A stretch of DNA of 36,294 nt from a virus: positions 1 through 36,294 of the IMG/VR virus record IMGVR_UViG_3300045996_001279, one strand, 5' to 3'. A program made the translations under genes and the position numbers. Below are positions 8,511-17,294 of the stretch, one piece after another. The notes under the pieces are model-generated. The model was not told the origin of the DNA and searched no databases. It saw only the letters and a list, made by a program, of their open reading frames with translations. Position 1 is the stretch's first letter; the number at the start of each line of letters is the position of its first letter.

Positions 8511-8893
8511 TGAGCAACGCCAAGCGTCCCGCCCTCGCCAAGAAGCAGACCGCCAAGACCGAGGCCAACCGCCGCGAGGCGCTCGACGAGGGCGTGAAGC
8601 TCACCCTCGATGGCGAGGAGTACGTGCTGCGGGTGGGCGACGTGACCCCGGCGCTGGCGCGTGAGGTCCGGAACGTCACCGGCCACTCGTTCATGCGGCT
8701 CATCAGCATGTTGGGCGAGGACCCCGACATCGACGTGATCGCGGAGGCCATCTGGGTGGCGCGTCGTGTGCGCGGTGACGAGGTCGATCTGGACGACGTC
8801 ATCGTGGACTACGGGCTGATCGCAGGCGAGGGCTTCGACATCGAGACGGCCGGCTCCTCCGAGGGTGAGGTGGACGGCTCCCCGGAAGCATGA
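8510..8893 (+). CDS. tail assembly chaperone, first protein
   Basis: A 127-aa protein directly upstream of the tape measure gene, the position of lambda gpG-like chaperones. It has a basic N-terminus, a strand pair (VKLTLDGEEYVLRVGDVTPA) and helices (ALAREVRNVTG, DVIAEAIWVARRVRGDEVDL), and an acidic, Ser/Gly-rich C-terminal tail. It should bind the tape measure protein and recruit tube subunits. The gene ends in ATGA, where a second short reading frame begins (8890-9060). Confidence 0.75.
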   Translation: MSNAKRPALAKKQTAKTEANRREALDEGVKLTLDGEEYVLRVGDVTPALAREVRNVTGHSFMRLISMLGEDPDIDVIAEAIWVARRVRGDEVDLDDVIVDYGLIAGEGFDIETAGSSEGEVDGSPEA

Positions 8894-9060
8894 GGCGGGC
8901 GCTCCTGACCGAGCTCCCGCTGCTTTCGCGTTTCTACGGCCTCTCCCCGGCTGACATTGACCAGATGAACTTCCGCGAGATCGACGAGTACCGGTCCATC
9001 CTGCGACAGATCGAGGCGAAGGGCGGTGACCCGTGGCAGGTAGTGGTCGCCGGATCGTAG
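8890..9060 (+). CDS. tail assembly chaperone, second (T-like) protein
   Basis: A 56-aa frame, too short for many gene finders, starting in the ATGA overlap with the preceding chaperone. It contains LSRFYGLSPADIDQMNFREI followed by DEYRSILRQIEAKGG, the pattern of the T-domain of gpGT-type chaperones in actinophages. It lies in the -1 frame relative to the first chaperone. It could therefore be made as a separate coupled protein or as a -1 frameshift extension. The gene overlaps the tape measure start by 28 nt. Confidence 0.7.
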   Translation: MRRALLTELPLLSRFYGLSPADIDQMNFREIDEYRSILRQIEAKGGDPWQVVVAGS

Positions 9061-10655
9061 TTGAGTTCTTAGGGCGTGATACGTCTCTCTCCAAGACCGC
9101 CCGGAACGCGGACACCACGACGTCGCGCCTAGGGGCCACCTTCAAGAAGGTCGGCAAGGCCGCCGCCGTAGGTCTCGGCGTCGGACTCGCTGCCGCTGGG
9201 GTGGGCCTGTTCAAGGCGACGAAGGCCGCGATGGCGGACGAGGCGGCACAGAAGCAGCTCGCCAAGACCCTCCAGACCGCAGCCGGCGCCACCAGGGGTC
9301 AGATCGCGGCCACCGAGTCGTGGATCACCAAGCAGGGCCGCGCGCTGGGTGTCACCGACGACGAGCTACGCCCTGCGTTGCAGCGCCTTGCGGTTGCCAC
9401 AGGGGATGTCGGCAAGGCGCAGAAGCTCGCGGCGCTCGGCATGGACGTCTCCGCAGGCACCGGCAAGTCGCTCGAGGCTGTGACGACCGCACTTGCGAAG
9501 GCGCAGAACGGGTCGGTTGGTGGCCTCGCTCGCCTCGGCATCGCCACGAAGGACGCCAGCGGCAAGACCAAGACGTTCGCGCAGATCACCGAGGATCTGG
9601 GCAACAAGTTCCAGGGCGCCGCGTCGACCAAGGCGAACACGTTCCAGGGCAAGATGCAGCGGCTCAAGGTCGTGTTCGATGAGACCAAGGAAGCCATCGG
9701 TGCGCGCCTGTTGCCGATCCTGACGAAGATGGCGACGTGGTTCCTCGAGAAGGCGTTGCCGGCCATCGACAAGTTCTTCAAGGGCATGAAGTCCGGGCAG
9801 GGCACCGCGGGTGCGTTCGGCAAGATCCTCAACGCCGTTGGGACCGTCGTGAAAGCGGTCGCGGGCTGGATCAGCCGCGAGCTGGTGCCGTTCATCAAGG
9901 ATCTGGTGAAGCGGTTCAAGGACGCATCTGGCGGCACGTCCGGGTTCAAGAAGACCCTGAAGGATCTCAAGCCCGCAATCGACGTGGTGAAGGCCGTCCT
10001 CAAGGTGCTGTGGGCGGGGCTGAAGCTGGCGGCGAAGGTCATCATTCCTATCGTCGTGACGCAGCTCAAGATCGCCGCGAAGGTGATCGGGGCGCTCGGC
10101 AGGGTCGCCAAGTGGCTGTGGAACAACGCCTTCCAACCGCTGTTCAAGTTCCTTGCCAAGGGTGTTGCGCTGGCGCTGAACTTGTTCGGCAAGCTGTTCC
10201 GCGCCCTGAGCCGCGTCCCCGGCTTCGGGTGGGCGAAGAAGGCCGCAAACGCGCTGGAGAACGCGGCTCGGGGAGCGAACAGGTTCGCCAACGCCATCCG
10301 CGACATTCCCTCGAACAAGAGGGTCAACGTGACCACGACGTACTGGTCAACCAGGGGAGGCGTGAAGCGTCCACACGGGGACCACGGCGTGCCCCGTGCC
10401 CGGGGTGGCCCGATGACCGGTCGGCGCGCGCACCCGGTTGGTGAGCGTGGCCCGGAGATCTTCCGCCCCTACCAGTCTGGGGCGATCATGCCCAACGCCG
10501 CGGCGCGGAGGATGGCGAACAACGGCTCCGCGCCGGGTGTGACGATCAACTTCAACGGGCTGGTGACGGACCCGAAGGCGACGGCGCGTGAGGTCCGCAA
10601 GGTGCTGCTCGACCTGAAGCGCGGCAACGGGGGCGCCGCCCTGGGGCTCGCCTGA
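9033..10655 (+). CDS. tail tape measure protein
   Basis: A 540-aa Lys/Ala-rich protein with long amphipathic helices and hydrophobic segments near residues 45-65 (VGKAAAVGLGVGLAAAGVGL) and 335-350. The C-terminal VGERGPEIFRPYQSGAIMPN is the hallmark tape-measure ending. It sets tail length and helps deliver DNA through the envelope. At about 0.15 nm per residue this predicts a tail near 80 nm, which is short for an actinophage siphovirus. GTG start inside the end of the second chaperone frame; the gene ends in a TGATG overlap. Confidence 0.9.
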   Translation: MAGSGRRIVVEFLGRDTSLSKTARNADTTTSRLGATFKKVGKAAAVGLGVGLAAAGVGLFKATKAAMADEAAQKQLAKTLQTAAGATRGQIAATESWITKQGRALGVTDDELRPALQRLAVATGDVGKAQKLAALGMDVSAGTGKSLEAVTTALAKAQNGSVGGLARLGIATKDASGKTKTFAQITEDLGNKFQGAASTKANTFQGKMQRLKVVFDETKEAIGARLLPILTKMATWFLEKALPAIDKFFKGMKSGQGTAGAFGKILNAVGTVVKAVAGWISRELVPFIKDLVKRFKDASGGTSGFKKTLKDLKPAIDVVKAVLKVLWAGLKLAAKVIIPIVVTQLKIAAKVIGALGRVAKWLWNNAFQPLFKFLAKGVALALNLFGKLFRALSRVPGFGWAKKAANALENAARGANRFANAIRDIPSNKRVNVTTTYWSTRGGVKRPHGDHGVPRARGGPMTGRRAHPVGERGPEIFRPYQSGAIMPNAAARRMANNGSAPGVTINFNGLVTDPKATAREVRKVLLDLKRGNGGAALGLA

Positions 10656-12703
10656 TGGCGTCGCCGCAGATCAAGGTCGAGATCGCGTTCGACTCGGGGT
10701 TCACCACGCCCGAGGGCTCCCGCACCTGGACCGACGTGACGGACTACGCGGAGGACGAGGCCGAGATCACCTACGGGCGCTCCGACGAGCTCGCGGTGCC
10801 GGACCCTAACCAGGCGTCGTTCACGCTCGACAACCGCGACGGCCGGTTCACCCCTGAGCTGGCATCGTCGCCGTACTACCCGAACGTGAAGAAGGGCAAG
10901 CCCGTCCGGTTGTCGGTGCGGGACGATCCTGCGGAGTCGTATTCGGTGCGGTTCGTCGGCTACATCGACGAGTGGCCGCTGCGGTGGCCGGACGGTTCGT
11001 CGGCGGCGTCGACGATCACGATCTCGGCGTCGTCTCGTCGGGCGCGCCTGAGTCGGGGTGCGGCGCTCACGATGTCTCCCATCCGCGCCGCCTACATGCT
11101 GCCTGATGAGCCGCAGGCGTACTGGGCCATGAACCGCACGTGGATTGCGTGGGACGGGCAAGAACAGTTCTTCGACGAGACCAACCTTGGGGCGGACAAC
11201 GAGCTGACGCAGAACCGCATCGCGGTCTTCTCGGACACTGACGCGCTCTACCCATCGTTCATCACCAACCCCCGCCCGGGGCCGGTTGATGAGAACAACG
11301 AGAACGCGGACGGCCAGCCCATCGGCCTGCTGATGTTTCCGAAGTACACGGACAGCAGCCTCACCGGCACCTATCCCCACTACGTGGGGGCGGGGAACGC
11401 CTGCCGTATCGGCACGGCGGGCGAGCTGACGATTGAGTTCGTGGCACGGATCGACGCACTCGTGGAGGATGGCGTCAATGCCTTCGCCCAGTTGGCCCGG
11501 CTCGTGTCCACGACCGGCGACCACATCATCGTCATTGAGGTCGCAGCTTGGGGTGCGTTCGGCACAGGTCTGACCAATGTTTCGTGCGGGATGTCCGAGG
11601 CCACCACGACGGGCGTCCGACATTGGGAGGACTCGTCCTATGCGTCCGGGTTCACGCAGCCTGCCGAGTTCGAGATTGCCAACGACGGCGAGATCCATCA
11701 CTACGCCTTCACCCTGACGTCCGCTGGCACCGTGGGGACGTTGTACCTCGACGGTGCGGTGTCTGCGACTGTCGCCTTCTCGGGGTCGTACGTGTTCTCC
11801 GAGGACTTCACCGGCTTGGTTCTCGGTGCCGATACGCACAACACGACCGTATGGATGGGCCACGTCGCAGTTCGGGACGAGGCACTGACGGCTGGCGAGA
11901 TCCTCGACCACGCCCGCGCTGCGACCACGCCGGATGAGACCATCGAGGAACGCATGGAGCGGGTGTTCGGGTATACGGGGATTCCTGCTGCGGAGATCAC
12001 AGCGGAGACATCCGTGGCTCTCGCTGTCGGTGACCAGTCGCAGAAGGGCCGCGCGCCGGCCGACGTCATCGACGAGTTGGCCGAGGGTACGGGCGGCATC
12101 CTCTACGACAAGCGCGACGGCACCCTCACGATGCAGGCGCGCAACCACCGGTACAACCAGACGGCCGCGTTCAGCCTGAACGCCACCACGCAGGAGATCG
12201 AGGGCGACCTGACGGCGGTCTTGGACGACCGCTACCTTGTGAACTACGTCGAGACCAAGCGGACCAACACCGACGACCTGCCGTGGTTCATGCGCGACTC
12301 GACCTCCATCGCCGCATACGGCACGTACAACGCGGGCACCATCGAGCTTCCCACGACCTCGTGGGAGGAGGCGCAGGCGGCGGCGGTCTCGCTGGTTTAC
12401 CGCTACGCCGAACCAAAGGTGCGTATCAGCACCGTCACGGTCGATGTGGTGAACCTGTCCACCTCGCAGCGGGCGCTCGTCCTCGCTGCTGACATCGGGA
12501 CGCTGTTCACCATCGCCAGCCTCCCGGGGCAGGCACCGTCCTCGTCGATGCCGCTCTACCTTGAGGGCTATTCCGAGACCATCACACCCACCGGCCACGT
12601 CATCTCCATGAACACGACCCCCGGTGGCTGGGACACGAACGTAGCCGTGCTCAACGACGCCGCGCACAACGTGCTCGGCTCCGGCATCACGACCGCCTAC
12701 TAG
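10655..12703 (+). CDS. minor tail protein with LamG-like lectin domain
   Basis: A 682-aa tail-tip protein. Residues 1-130 form a beta-rich N-terminal part (TDVTDYAEDEAEITYGRSDE, FTLDNRDGRFTPE) typical of actinophage minor tail proteins that follow the tape measure. Residues about 249-425 look like a LamG/concanavalin-type domain (GELTIEFVARID, GEIHHYAFTLTSAG, GTLYLDGAVSA), which may bind cell-wall glycans. The C-terminal 250 residues resemble a baseplate hub region (DVIDELAEGTGGILYDKRDG). It probably combines tail-tip assembly and receptor contact. Confidence 0.8.
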   Translation: MASPQIKVEIAFDSGFTTPEGSRTWTDVTDYAEDEAEITYGRSDELAVPDPNQASFTLDNRDGRFTPELASSPYYPNVKKGKPVRLSVRDDPAESYSVRFVGYIDEWPLRWPDGSSAASTITISASSRRARLSRGAALTMSPIRAAYMLPDEPQAYWAMNRTWIAWDGQEQFFDETNLGADNELTQNRIAVFSDTDALYPSFITNPRPGPVDENNENADGQPIGLLMFPKYTDSSLTGTYPHYVGAGNACRIGTAGELTIEFVARIDALVEDGVNAFAQLARLVSTTGDHIIVIEVAAWGAFGTGLTNVSCGMSEATTTGVRHWEDSSYASGFTQPAEFEIANDGEIHHYAFTLTSAGTVGTLYLDGAVSATVAFSGSYVFSEDFTGLVLGADTHNTTVWMGHVAVRDEALTAGEILDHARAATTPDETIEERMERVFGYTGIPAAEITAETSVALAVGDQSQKGRAPADVIDELAEGTGGILYDKRDGTLTMQARNHRYNQTAAFSLNATTQEIEGDLTAVLDDRYLVNYVETKRTNTDDLPWFMRDSTSIAAYGTYNAGTIELPTTSWEEAQAAAVSLVYRYAEPKVRISTVTVDVVNLSTSQRALVLAADIGTLFTIASLPGQAPSSSMPLYLEGYSETITPTGHVISMNTTPGGWDTNVAVLNDAAHNVLGSGITTAY

Positions 12704-12711
12704 GAGGACGA

Positions 12712-13200
12712 ATGGCTTGGGTTCCACCGCGCACCTGGGGGACCAGCGAGACGCTGACCGCCGCGAAGATGAACGAGATCAGCGCGTCCCTCGATGTGGT
12801 CGGCGGCACCACTTGGCAGACCTACACCCCCACATGGGGTGGAGCGACAAACCCAACGTTGGGTAACGGGTCAATCGCGGGCTGGTATCTCGAGGCGGCC
12901 GGCTGGTGTGACGTTGAGTTTGTCCTCACCATCGGTTCGTCCACGACGGTTGGGACGGGCTCTTACACGATCTCTATACCTGTTGCGGCGGCTTCGGCTG
13001 CAACGGTCGCTATGGGGTCCGGGCTGGTGTTCGACGCGTCTGCGGCCACCCCGAACAACCTGTTCTCGCAGACTGTTTACCGTTCATCCGTTAACACTCT
13101 GGTGGCGCTGACGGGTGCTGGTGGGCGCTGGACGGCCGCGCACCCTACGGTCCCGGCCACGGGTGACATCATCTCCGGCAGATTCAAGTACCGCATATGA
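12712..13200 (+). CDS. minor tail / receptor-binding protein (probable)
   Basis: A 162-aa protein starting WVPPRTWGTSETLTAAKMNE, an N-terminal signature common to actinophage tail-tip and fibre proteins. The rest is Gly/Thr/Ser-rich beta structure (QTYTPTWGGATNPTLGNGSI). A perfect AGGAGG lies five nt upstream of the ATG. It probably attaches to the tail tip and exposes a small beta domain, perhaps for receptor binding; the specificity is unknown. Confidence 0.7.
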   Translation: MAWVPPRTWGTSETLTAAKMNEISASLDVVGGTTWQTYTPTWGGATNPTLGNGSIAGWYLEAAGWCDVEFVLTIGSSTTVGTGSYTISIPVAAASAATVAMGSGLVFDASAATPNNLFSQTVYRSSVNTLVALTGAGGRWTAAHPTVPATGDIISGRFKYRI

Positions 13201-13427
13201 GCGAGGAGCGTCCGGGTCTCTCGGTGGCGCAGCAGCGCATCCTTGAGTATGCGGCAGCGCATCCACAACCCGACCTGGAGCCCTCGGTCGACGAGAAGCT
13301 GGCCGAGGTGCTCGATCGCCTGGAGGGCCTTGAGAGGGGTCACGCCGCGCTCGCCTCCAACGTGGAGGCCATCAGCGGCGGGCTGGTCCTAGAGGGCAAC
13401 CCAGACGGGGAGCAGCCAGCAGGCTAG
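13197..13427 (+). CDS. small coiled-coil tail-region protein
   Basis: A 76-aa protein starting in an ATGA overlap with the preceding tail gene. The middle (PSVDEKLAEVLDRLEGLERG) shows heptad spacing and predicts a coiled coil. It may be a small tail accessory protein or an oligomerisation module. No family is recognised. Confidence 0.7.
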   Translation: MSEERPGLSVAQQRILEYAAAHPQPDLEPSVDEKLAEVLDRLEGLERGHAALASNVEAISGGLVLEGNPDGEQPAG

Positions 13428-13548
13428 GACGAGTGCGTACATGCGGACCTCCGAGCGCGTCATGCGGATATCTGACGCCCTCGCTGTGCAGATTGCAAGG
13501 CCGGGAACATTTGGACTAGACAAGTTGACCAGCAGGGGGGGGTTCGCG
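13428..13548. other. probable intergenic region upstream of the glycosidase-like gene
   Basis: This 121-nt stretch can be read as an N-terminal extension of the next gene from ATG 13441. Its codons (ATA, TTT, GGA, CTA, ACA, AGG) are unlike the GC-ending codons of its neighbours, so it is more likely non-coding. It contains a run of eight G (13535-13542), which may be the ribosome site for GTG 13549, and TTGCAA (13493-13498), a weak -35-like match. Confidence 0.45.
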
Positions 13549-14760
13549 GTGGCTACCCTCGCTGAACAGCGGCTCCTAGCGTGGCGGACCTTCGACTGCG
13601 ACACGTGCGGGCAGCCGGTGAACCGCCGTTGCCGCGCCACGTCCACGGGCGCCCTGACCGTCCCGCACGCACCGAGGATGCGGCGCGCCGCTGACTTCAT
13701 CCTCGGCCGGGACGAGCAGGCCGTCCTCACCCGGCTGGCCGAGGAGTCCCGCGACGCCGCCCAGCGCCGGGTCGGTGAGTTGGTGACTGAGGTCGAGCAA
13801 CTGACGCAGAACAACGTCCGGCTCGGGTTCGAACTGCGCGACGTACGTATCGAACTGGCCGAGATGACCGAGCGCGCCACAGCGGCAGAGCAGCAGCGCG
13901 CGGAAGTTGAGAACCAGTACGCCGAGCACATGGCGACCCATGAGCCGCCACCGCCGCCGTCCCGGATGCTGGTCGGAGCGGCGGTCGGCGGCAACAGCGA
14001 CCCCGCCCCGCTCGAGCAGGCGCTGGGTCGCCCACTGGCCCTGCGCCGCACCTATTACGGCTCATCTGCCGAGCAGGCGGACAGCGCACTCGCCCGCGTC
14101 ACGGCCGACCACAAGGCCGGGCGGATCCCGTTCATCTCGTTCAAGCTCCCGTGGTCGTGGGCCGACATGGCTGCCGGCCGTGGTGACGAGTGGTGCCGCA
14201 ACCGCGCCGACCGCCTGCGGGCGACTGGTGGCCTCGTGTGGCTGGTCCTGCACCACGAGCCCGAGGGTGACGGCGACGCTGCCGCGTGGACGGCGATGCA
14301 GCAGCACTGCCTCCCGATCTTCGCGGGCGAGAACGTGCGGCCCGGGATCTGCCTCACCGGCTACAACCAGGTGCGTCCCACGGCGGGCTCACCGTGGACG
14401 TTCGAGAAGCTGTGGCCCGGCGACGTCGCGGAGTTCCTCGCCGTGGACCTTTACCAGCGTTACGGCACCACTGACGCCGGGCTCAAGTGGACCCCGCTCG
14501 ATGAGTTCTACGGGCTCGTCGCTGCGTTCGCCGCCAGCGTCGGTGTGCCGTGGGGGACCGGGGAGACCGGCGTCACGGACGAGGCGTTCGCGGCGGACCC
14601 CGGCAGCATGGCGCACCTGTTCGAGATGCACCGCAAGCACGGCGCGGAGTTCCTGACCTACTTCAGCAGCAGCCTGAACAGCAAGGGCTCGTGGCCGCTG
14701 GCAGGCGACAAGCTCGCCGCGTTCGCTGTCCAGGCGGCACAAACCGGGGGAACCGCATGA
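13549..14760 (+). CDS. zinc-finger, coiled-coil, glycoside-hydrolase-like tail protein
   Basis: A 403-aa protein from GTG 13549 (439 aa if ATG 13441 is used). Residues 17-40 form a zinc finger (CDTCGQPVNRRC then PHAPRM; C17, C20, C28, H40) of a type common in actinophage proteins. Residues 60-130 are a coiled coil. Residues 145-395 look like a TIM-barrel glycosidase related to GH26/GH39-like tail hydrolases, with candidate acid-base Glu237 (VLHHEPEG) and nucleophile Glu339 (PWGTGETG). It probably trims surface polysaccharide or wall glycan during adsorption. Confidence 0.65.
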   Translation: MATLAEQRLLAWRTFDCDTCGQPVNRRCRATSTGALTVPHAPRMRRAADFILGRDEQAVLTRLAEESRDAAQRRVGELVTEVEQLTQNNVRLGFELRDVRIELAEMTERATAAEQQRAEVENQYAEHMATHEPPPPPSRMLVGAAVGGNSDPAPLEQALGRPLALRRTYYGSSAEQADSALARVTADHKAGRIPFISFKLPWSWADMAAGRGDEWCRNRADRLRATGGLVWLVLHHEPEGDGDAAAWTAMQQHCLPIFAGENVRPGICLTGYNQVRPTAGSPWTFEKLWPGDVAEFLAVDLYQRYGTTDAGLKWTPLDEFYGLVAAFAASVGVPWGTGETGVTDEAFAADPGSMAHLFEMHRKHGAEFLTYFSSSLNSKGSWPLAGDKLAAFAVQAAQTGGTA

Positions 14761-15197
14761 TTTACCTCAAGGGCGACCCCCTCGGCGTCCCCCGCAACCC
14801 GCTCGCCATCTACCTGCTGTTGCTCGCCGCCGTGTCCGGCCTCGGGACCGTCGTCGGCATCACGACCTCTGGCGTCGTGGAGGACAACACCCCCACCGCC
14901 GCCGCGCTGGCGTGGGGCACCATCCTGTGCCTCGGCTCGACCGCAACGCTGGTCGGGATGTTCTGGCAGGGCGACGACCGCACCGGCCTCGTCCTCAAGC
15001 GCTCCGGCATGTTCTCCGTAGCCGCTGCCGCGTTCATGTACGGCGGCATCCTCGCCCTCGGCATCGGCACCGCGGGGCTGTTCGCCGGCGGTGTGGTCAT
15101 CGGGTTCGGGCTCGCCTGCGCGGTCCAGTTCCACCTCATCAACAAGCGCATCCACGCGATCATCAAGCTCACCCGCGAACAGGCCAACGGCTCGTGA
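14757..15197 (+). CDS. membrane protein, four predicted helices
   Basis: A 146-aa protein starting in an ATGA overlap with the glycosidase-like gene. Four hydrophobic stretches are visible: AIYLLLLAAVSGLGTVVGIT, AALAWGTILCLGSTATLVGM, FSVAAAAFMYGGILALGIG and LFAGGVVIGFGLACAVQF. It is followed by a basic tail (NKRIHAIIKLTREQANGS). It lies directly upstream of the lysis genes and could be a holin-like or regulatory membrane protein. No family assignment is certain. Confidence 0.75.
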   Translation: MIYLKGDPLGVPRNPLAIYLLLLAAVSGLGTVVGITTSGVVEDNTPTAAALAWGTILCLGSTATLVGMFWQGDDRTGLVLKRSGMFSVAAAAFMYGGILALGIGTAGLFAGGVVIGFGLACAVQFHLINKRIHAIIKLTREQANGS

Positions 15198-15631
15198 GCG
15201 GCCCGGAGATCGCCGGCTACCTCGTCGCCTTCGGTGTCGGCGCGGTTGTCCTCGAGATTGCCCGATCCATCCTGAACCGCAAGCAGATGGGTGCGGACGC
15301 GGCCAAGGTACTCACGGATACGGCGGTTCAGCTACTCATGCCCCTACAAGCCCGCATCAAGGAACTCGAGACGAAGCTCGCCACCACGGAGAACAAGCTG
15401 GCCGAGGCGCACGCCACGCTCGAGGCCACCATCGAACGGCTCGAGGCCGCCACCGCCGAGCTCGAACACCTGCGCCAGCGCGTCATGGAACGCGAGGACC
15501 AGATGGACGCCCGCGACGCGCAGAACGTCGCCCGGGAAGGACGCGAGGAGCGGCGCGAGGTCCGCGACGAGGAACGCGAGGTCCGCGACGAGGCCCGGGA
15601 GGCGCGCGACGTGGAACGGGAGCAGCCGTGA
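15194..15631 (+). CDS. membrane-anchored coiled-coil protein in lysis cassette
   Basis: A 145-aa protein with one N-terminal membrane segment (GYLVAFGVGAVVLEIARSIL), a long coiled coil (about residues 45-105), and a highly charged tail of Arg/Glu repeats (REVRDEEREVRDEAREARDV). GTG start and GTGA overlap at both ends place it in a tight operon with the endolysin. The layout of one membrane helix plus a long coiled coil could span to the wall, as in spanin-like or holin-partner proteins; this is inference. Confidence 0.7.
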   Translation: MSGPEIAGYLVAFGVGAVVLEIARSILNRKQMGADAAKVLTDTAVQLLMPLQARIKELETKLATTENKLAEAHATLEATIERLEAATAELEHLRQRVMEREDQMDARDAQNVAREGREERREVRDEEREVRDEAREARDVEREQP

Positions 15632-17013
15632 CCGAGCACAAGATCCCCCGCCAGATCATCGGCGGACGCGTCTACCACAAGCCGAAGGGGTTCCCGTACG
15701 CCTACGGGTCCACCCTCGACGCCGTGAAGCGGGCCGTCCGGCGCCGCAAGGACGGCATAGACATCGACTACCGCGTGTCCAAGGACGGGACCGGCTGGTG
15801 GTGCCACCAGGCGAACCCGACAAAGCGCGACGGGTGGCGCGACCCTGAGGGCCACATCAACGACAGCCACGCGCTGATCAAGCTCACCGACGCGCAGGTC
15901 TCCCGGCTCCAGTACCGGGGGCGGCGCATCCTGAACGACGAGCAGTTCCTGCGGGCGTGCAAGGCCGCTGGGCTGGTCCCGTGCGTGGAGGACAAGACCT
16001 ACCGTGGGCACTCGGTCGCGCACTGGCGCGAGTTCAAGCGGCTGGCCGACAGCATCGGCGTGGTCCCCATAGTCATGTCGCTGCCCGGCACGGCCTCGGT
16101 CCCCGGCACGCGGAAGCTCAAGGCCGCGCACGACGCCGGACTGGTCACGATGTGGCTGTGGCGCAAGGGCTCGAGGGTGCCTGCGTTCGTGGACCTCATC
16201 AAGTCGAAGCCCCGCAAGGGCATCCACCGCGTCTCCGACAGGCCCGTCAGCGGGACGACGCCCGCGCCGCCGACCACTCCCCGCCCGGAGGTACCCGTGT
16301 CCAAGCTCCCCGCAGACCTGCCCGACAAGCTCCGCGCCGCTGGGCTCAAGGTCATCGAGCACGATGGCTGGCGTGACCGTGGCCGACCCGGTTCGTTCAA
16401 CCCGGTCGGCGTCCTGTGCCACCACACCGCCACCCGCAAGACATCCTCGGACAGCGACGTGGTGAGCCTGCTCATCCGGGGCCGCTCCGACCTCCCCGGC
16501 CCGCTGTGCCAGATCGGACTCGACCGCGACGGCAGGGTGCGCCTGATCGCCGCCGGACGGGCCAACCACGGCGGCAGGGCTCGAGCGTCCGGCTCCGTGG
16601 CAGCCGGCGACGCGAACAGCATCTACATCGGGATCGAGGCGTTCAACGACGGCGTGGGTGAGCCGTGGCCGAGTGAGCAGATGAACGCCTACGGCGTCCT
16701 CGCCGCCGTGCTGTGCAAGGAGGTCACCGGCAACTCGGTGCGCACCGTCCGCGGCCACAAGGAAACGTCGGTCACGGGCAAGATCGACCCGCGGTTCAGC
16801 ATGGACGAGTTCCGCGCGCGGGTCGCCGCGCGCCTCAAGGCTCTGGGTGCGCCGACACCGACGCCCGATAAGCCTGACAACCACGTCCAGAAGGGCCGCG
16901 CGCTCATCCGCCTCGGACTCGCTGAACTACGCAAGGCACCCGCCTCCCGCGAGGTGGTCCACCAGCGCGCGGACCAGATCGCAGCCATCCTCAAGAAGGG
17001 ACCATCCTCGTGA
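15628..17013 (+). CDS. endolysin: GDPD-like domain plus N-acetylmuramoyl-L-alanine amidase
   Basis: A 461-aa two-domain lysin. Residues 15-200 resemble a glycerophosphodiester phosphodiesterase barrel: YGSTLDAVKRAV aligns with the family ENT-L motif, GIDIDYRVSKDGTGWWCHQ supplies D45/D47 and H60, but the usual N-terminal HRG is absent. Residues 225-400 are an Amidase_2-type domain with ligands H265 (LCHHTATRK), H377 (VRGHKETS) and D387 (GKIDP), plus K385. A C-terminal helical tail follows. It cuts the stem-peptide amide of peptidoglycan at lysis. Followed immediately by the holin. Confidence 0.88.
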   Translation: MTEHKIPRQIIGGRVYHKPKGFPYAYGSTLDAVKRAVRRRKDGIDIDYRVSKDGTGWWCHQANPTKRDGWRDPEGHINDSHALIKLTDAQVSRLQYRGRRILNDEQFLRACKAAGLVPCVEDKTYRGHSVAHWREFKRLADSIGVVPIVMSLPGTASVPGTRKLKAAHDAGLVTMWLWRKGSRVPAFVDLIKSKPRKGIHRVSDRPVSGTTPAPPTTPRPEVPVSKLPADLPDKLRAAGLKVIEHDGWRDRGRPGSFNPVGVLCHHTATRKTSSDSDVVSLLIRGRSDLPGPLCQIGLDRDGRVRLIAAGRANHGGRARASGSVAAGDANSIYIGIEAFNDGVGEPWPSEQMNAYGVLAAVLCKEVTGNSVRTVRGHKETSVTGKIDPRFSMDEFRARVAARLKALGAPTPTPDKPDNHVQKGRALIRLGLAELRKAPASREVVHQRADQIAAILKKGPSS

Positions 17014-17291
17014 CCGTCTACCTAAAGGCGCTGTTCGGCGCCGCCGCCGCAGGGCTCGGGTCGCTGTACCAGGCGCTCGACAACGACGTGGTGACCGCGC
17101 AGGAGTGGGTGGCCGTGGCAATCGCGGTCGTCGCCGCTGGTGGCGTCGTGTGGGGGGTTCCGAACAAGGACCCTGACGGCACCCACCAGGACCTCTCGGT
17201 GCAGCCGCCCGAGGGTGACAGCCGCGTGCTCATCAAGGATCTCGACGGCGACGACGAGCCGCTCGAGGATGACCACGAGGCACGCGAGTAG
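17010..17291 (+). CDS. holin
   Basis: A 93-aa protein in GTGA overlap with the endolysin. It has an N-terminal weakly hydrophobic helix (KALFGAAAAGLGSLYQAL), the actinophage holin signature DNDVVTAQEW, and a clear membrane helix (VAVAIAVVAAGGVVWGVPN). The C-terminus is acidic and soluble. It would form membrane lesions that release the endolysin. Confidence 0.82.
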   Translation: MTVYLKALFGAAAAGLGSLYQALDNDVVTAQEWVAVAIAVVAAGGVVWGVPNKDPDGTHQDLSVQPPEGDSRVLIKDLDGDDEPLEDDHEARE

Positions 17292-17294
17292 CCC

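Noticed and set aside
9299-10336. 345-aa minus-strand frame opposite the tape measure
   Set aside because: Shadow frame; the tape measure has a diagnostic C-terminus and correct context.
10469-12727. 752-aa open frame on the minus strand opposite the minor tail gene
   Set aside because: Antisense shadow of a gene with recognisable tail domains and ribosome site; its composition is that of a random high-GC frame.
15328-16884. 518-aa open frame on the minus strand opposite the endolysin
   Set aside because: Antisense to an amidase with intact metal ligands; no motif of its own.
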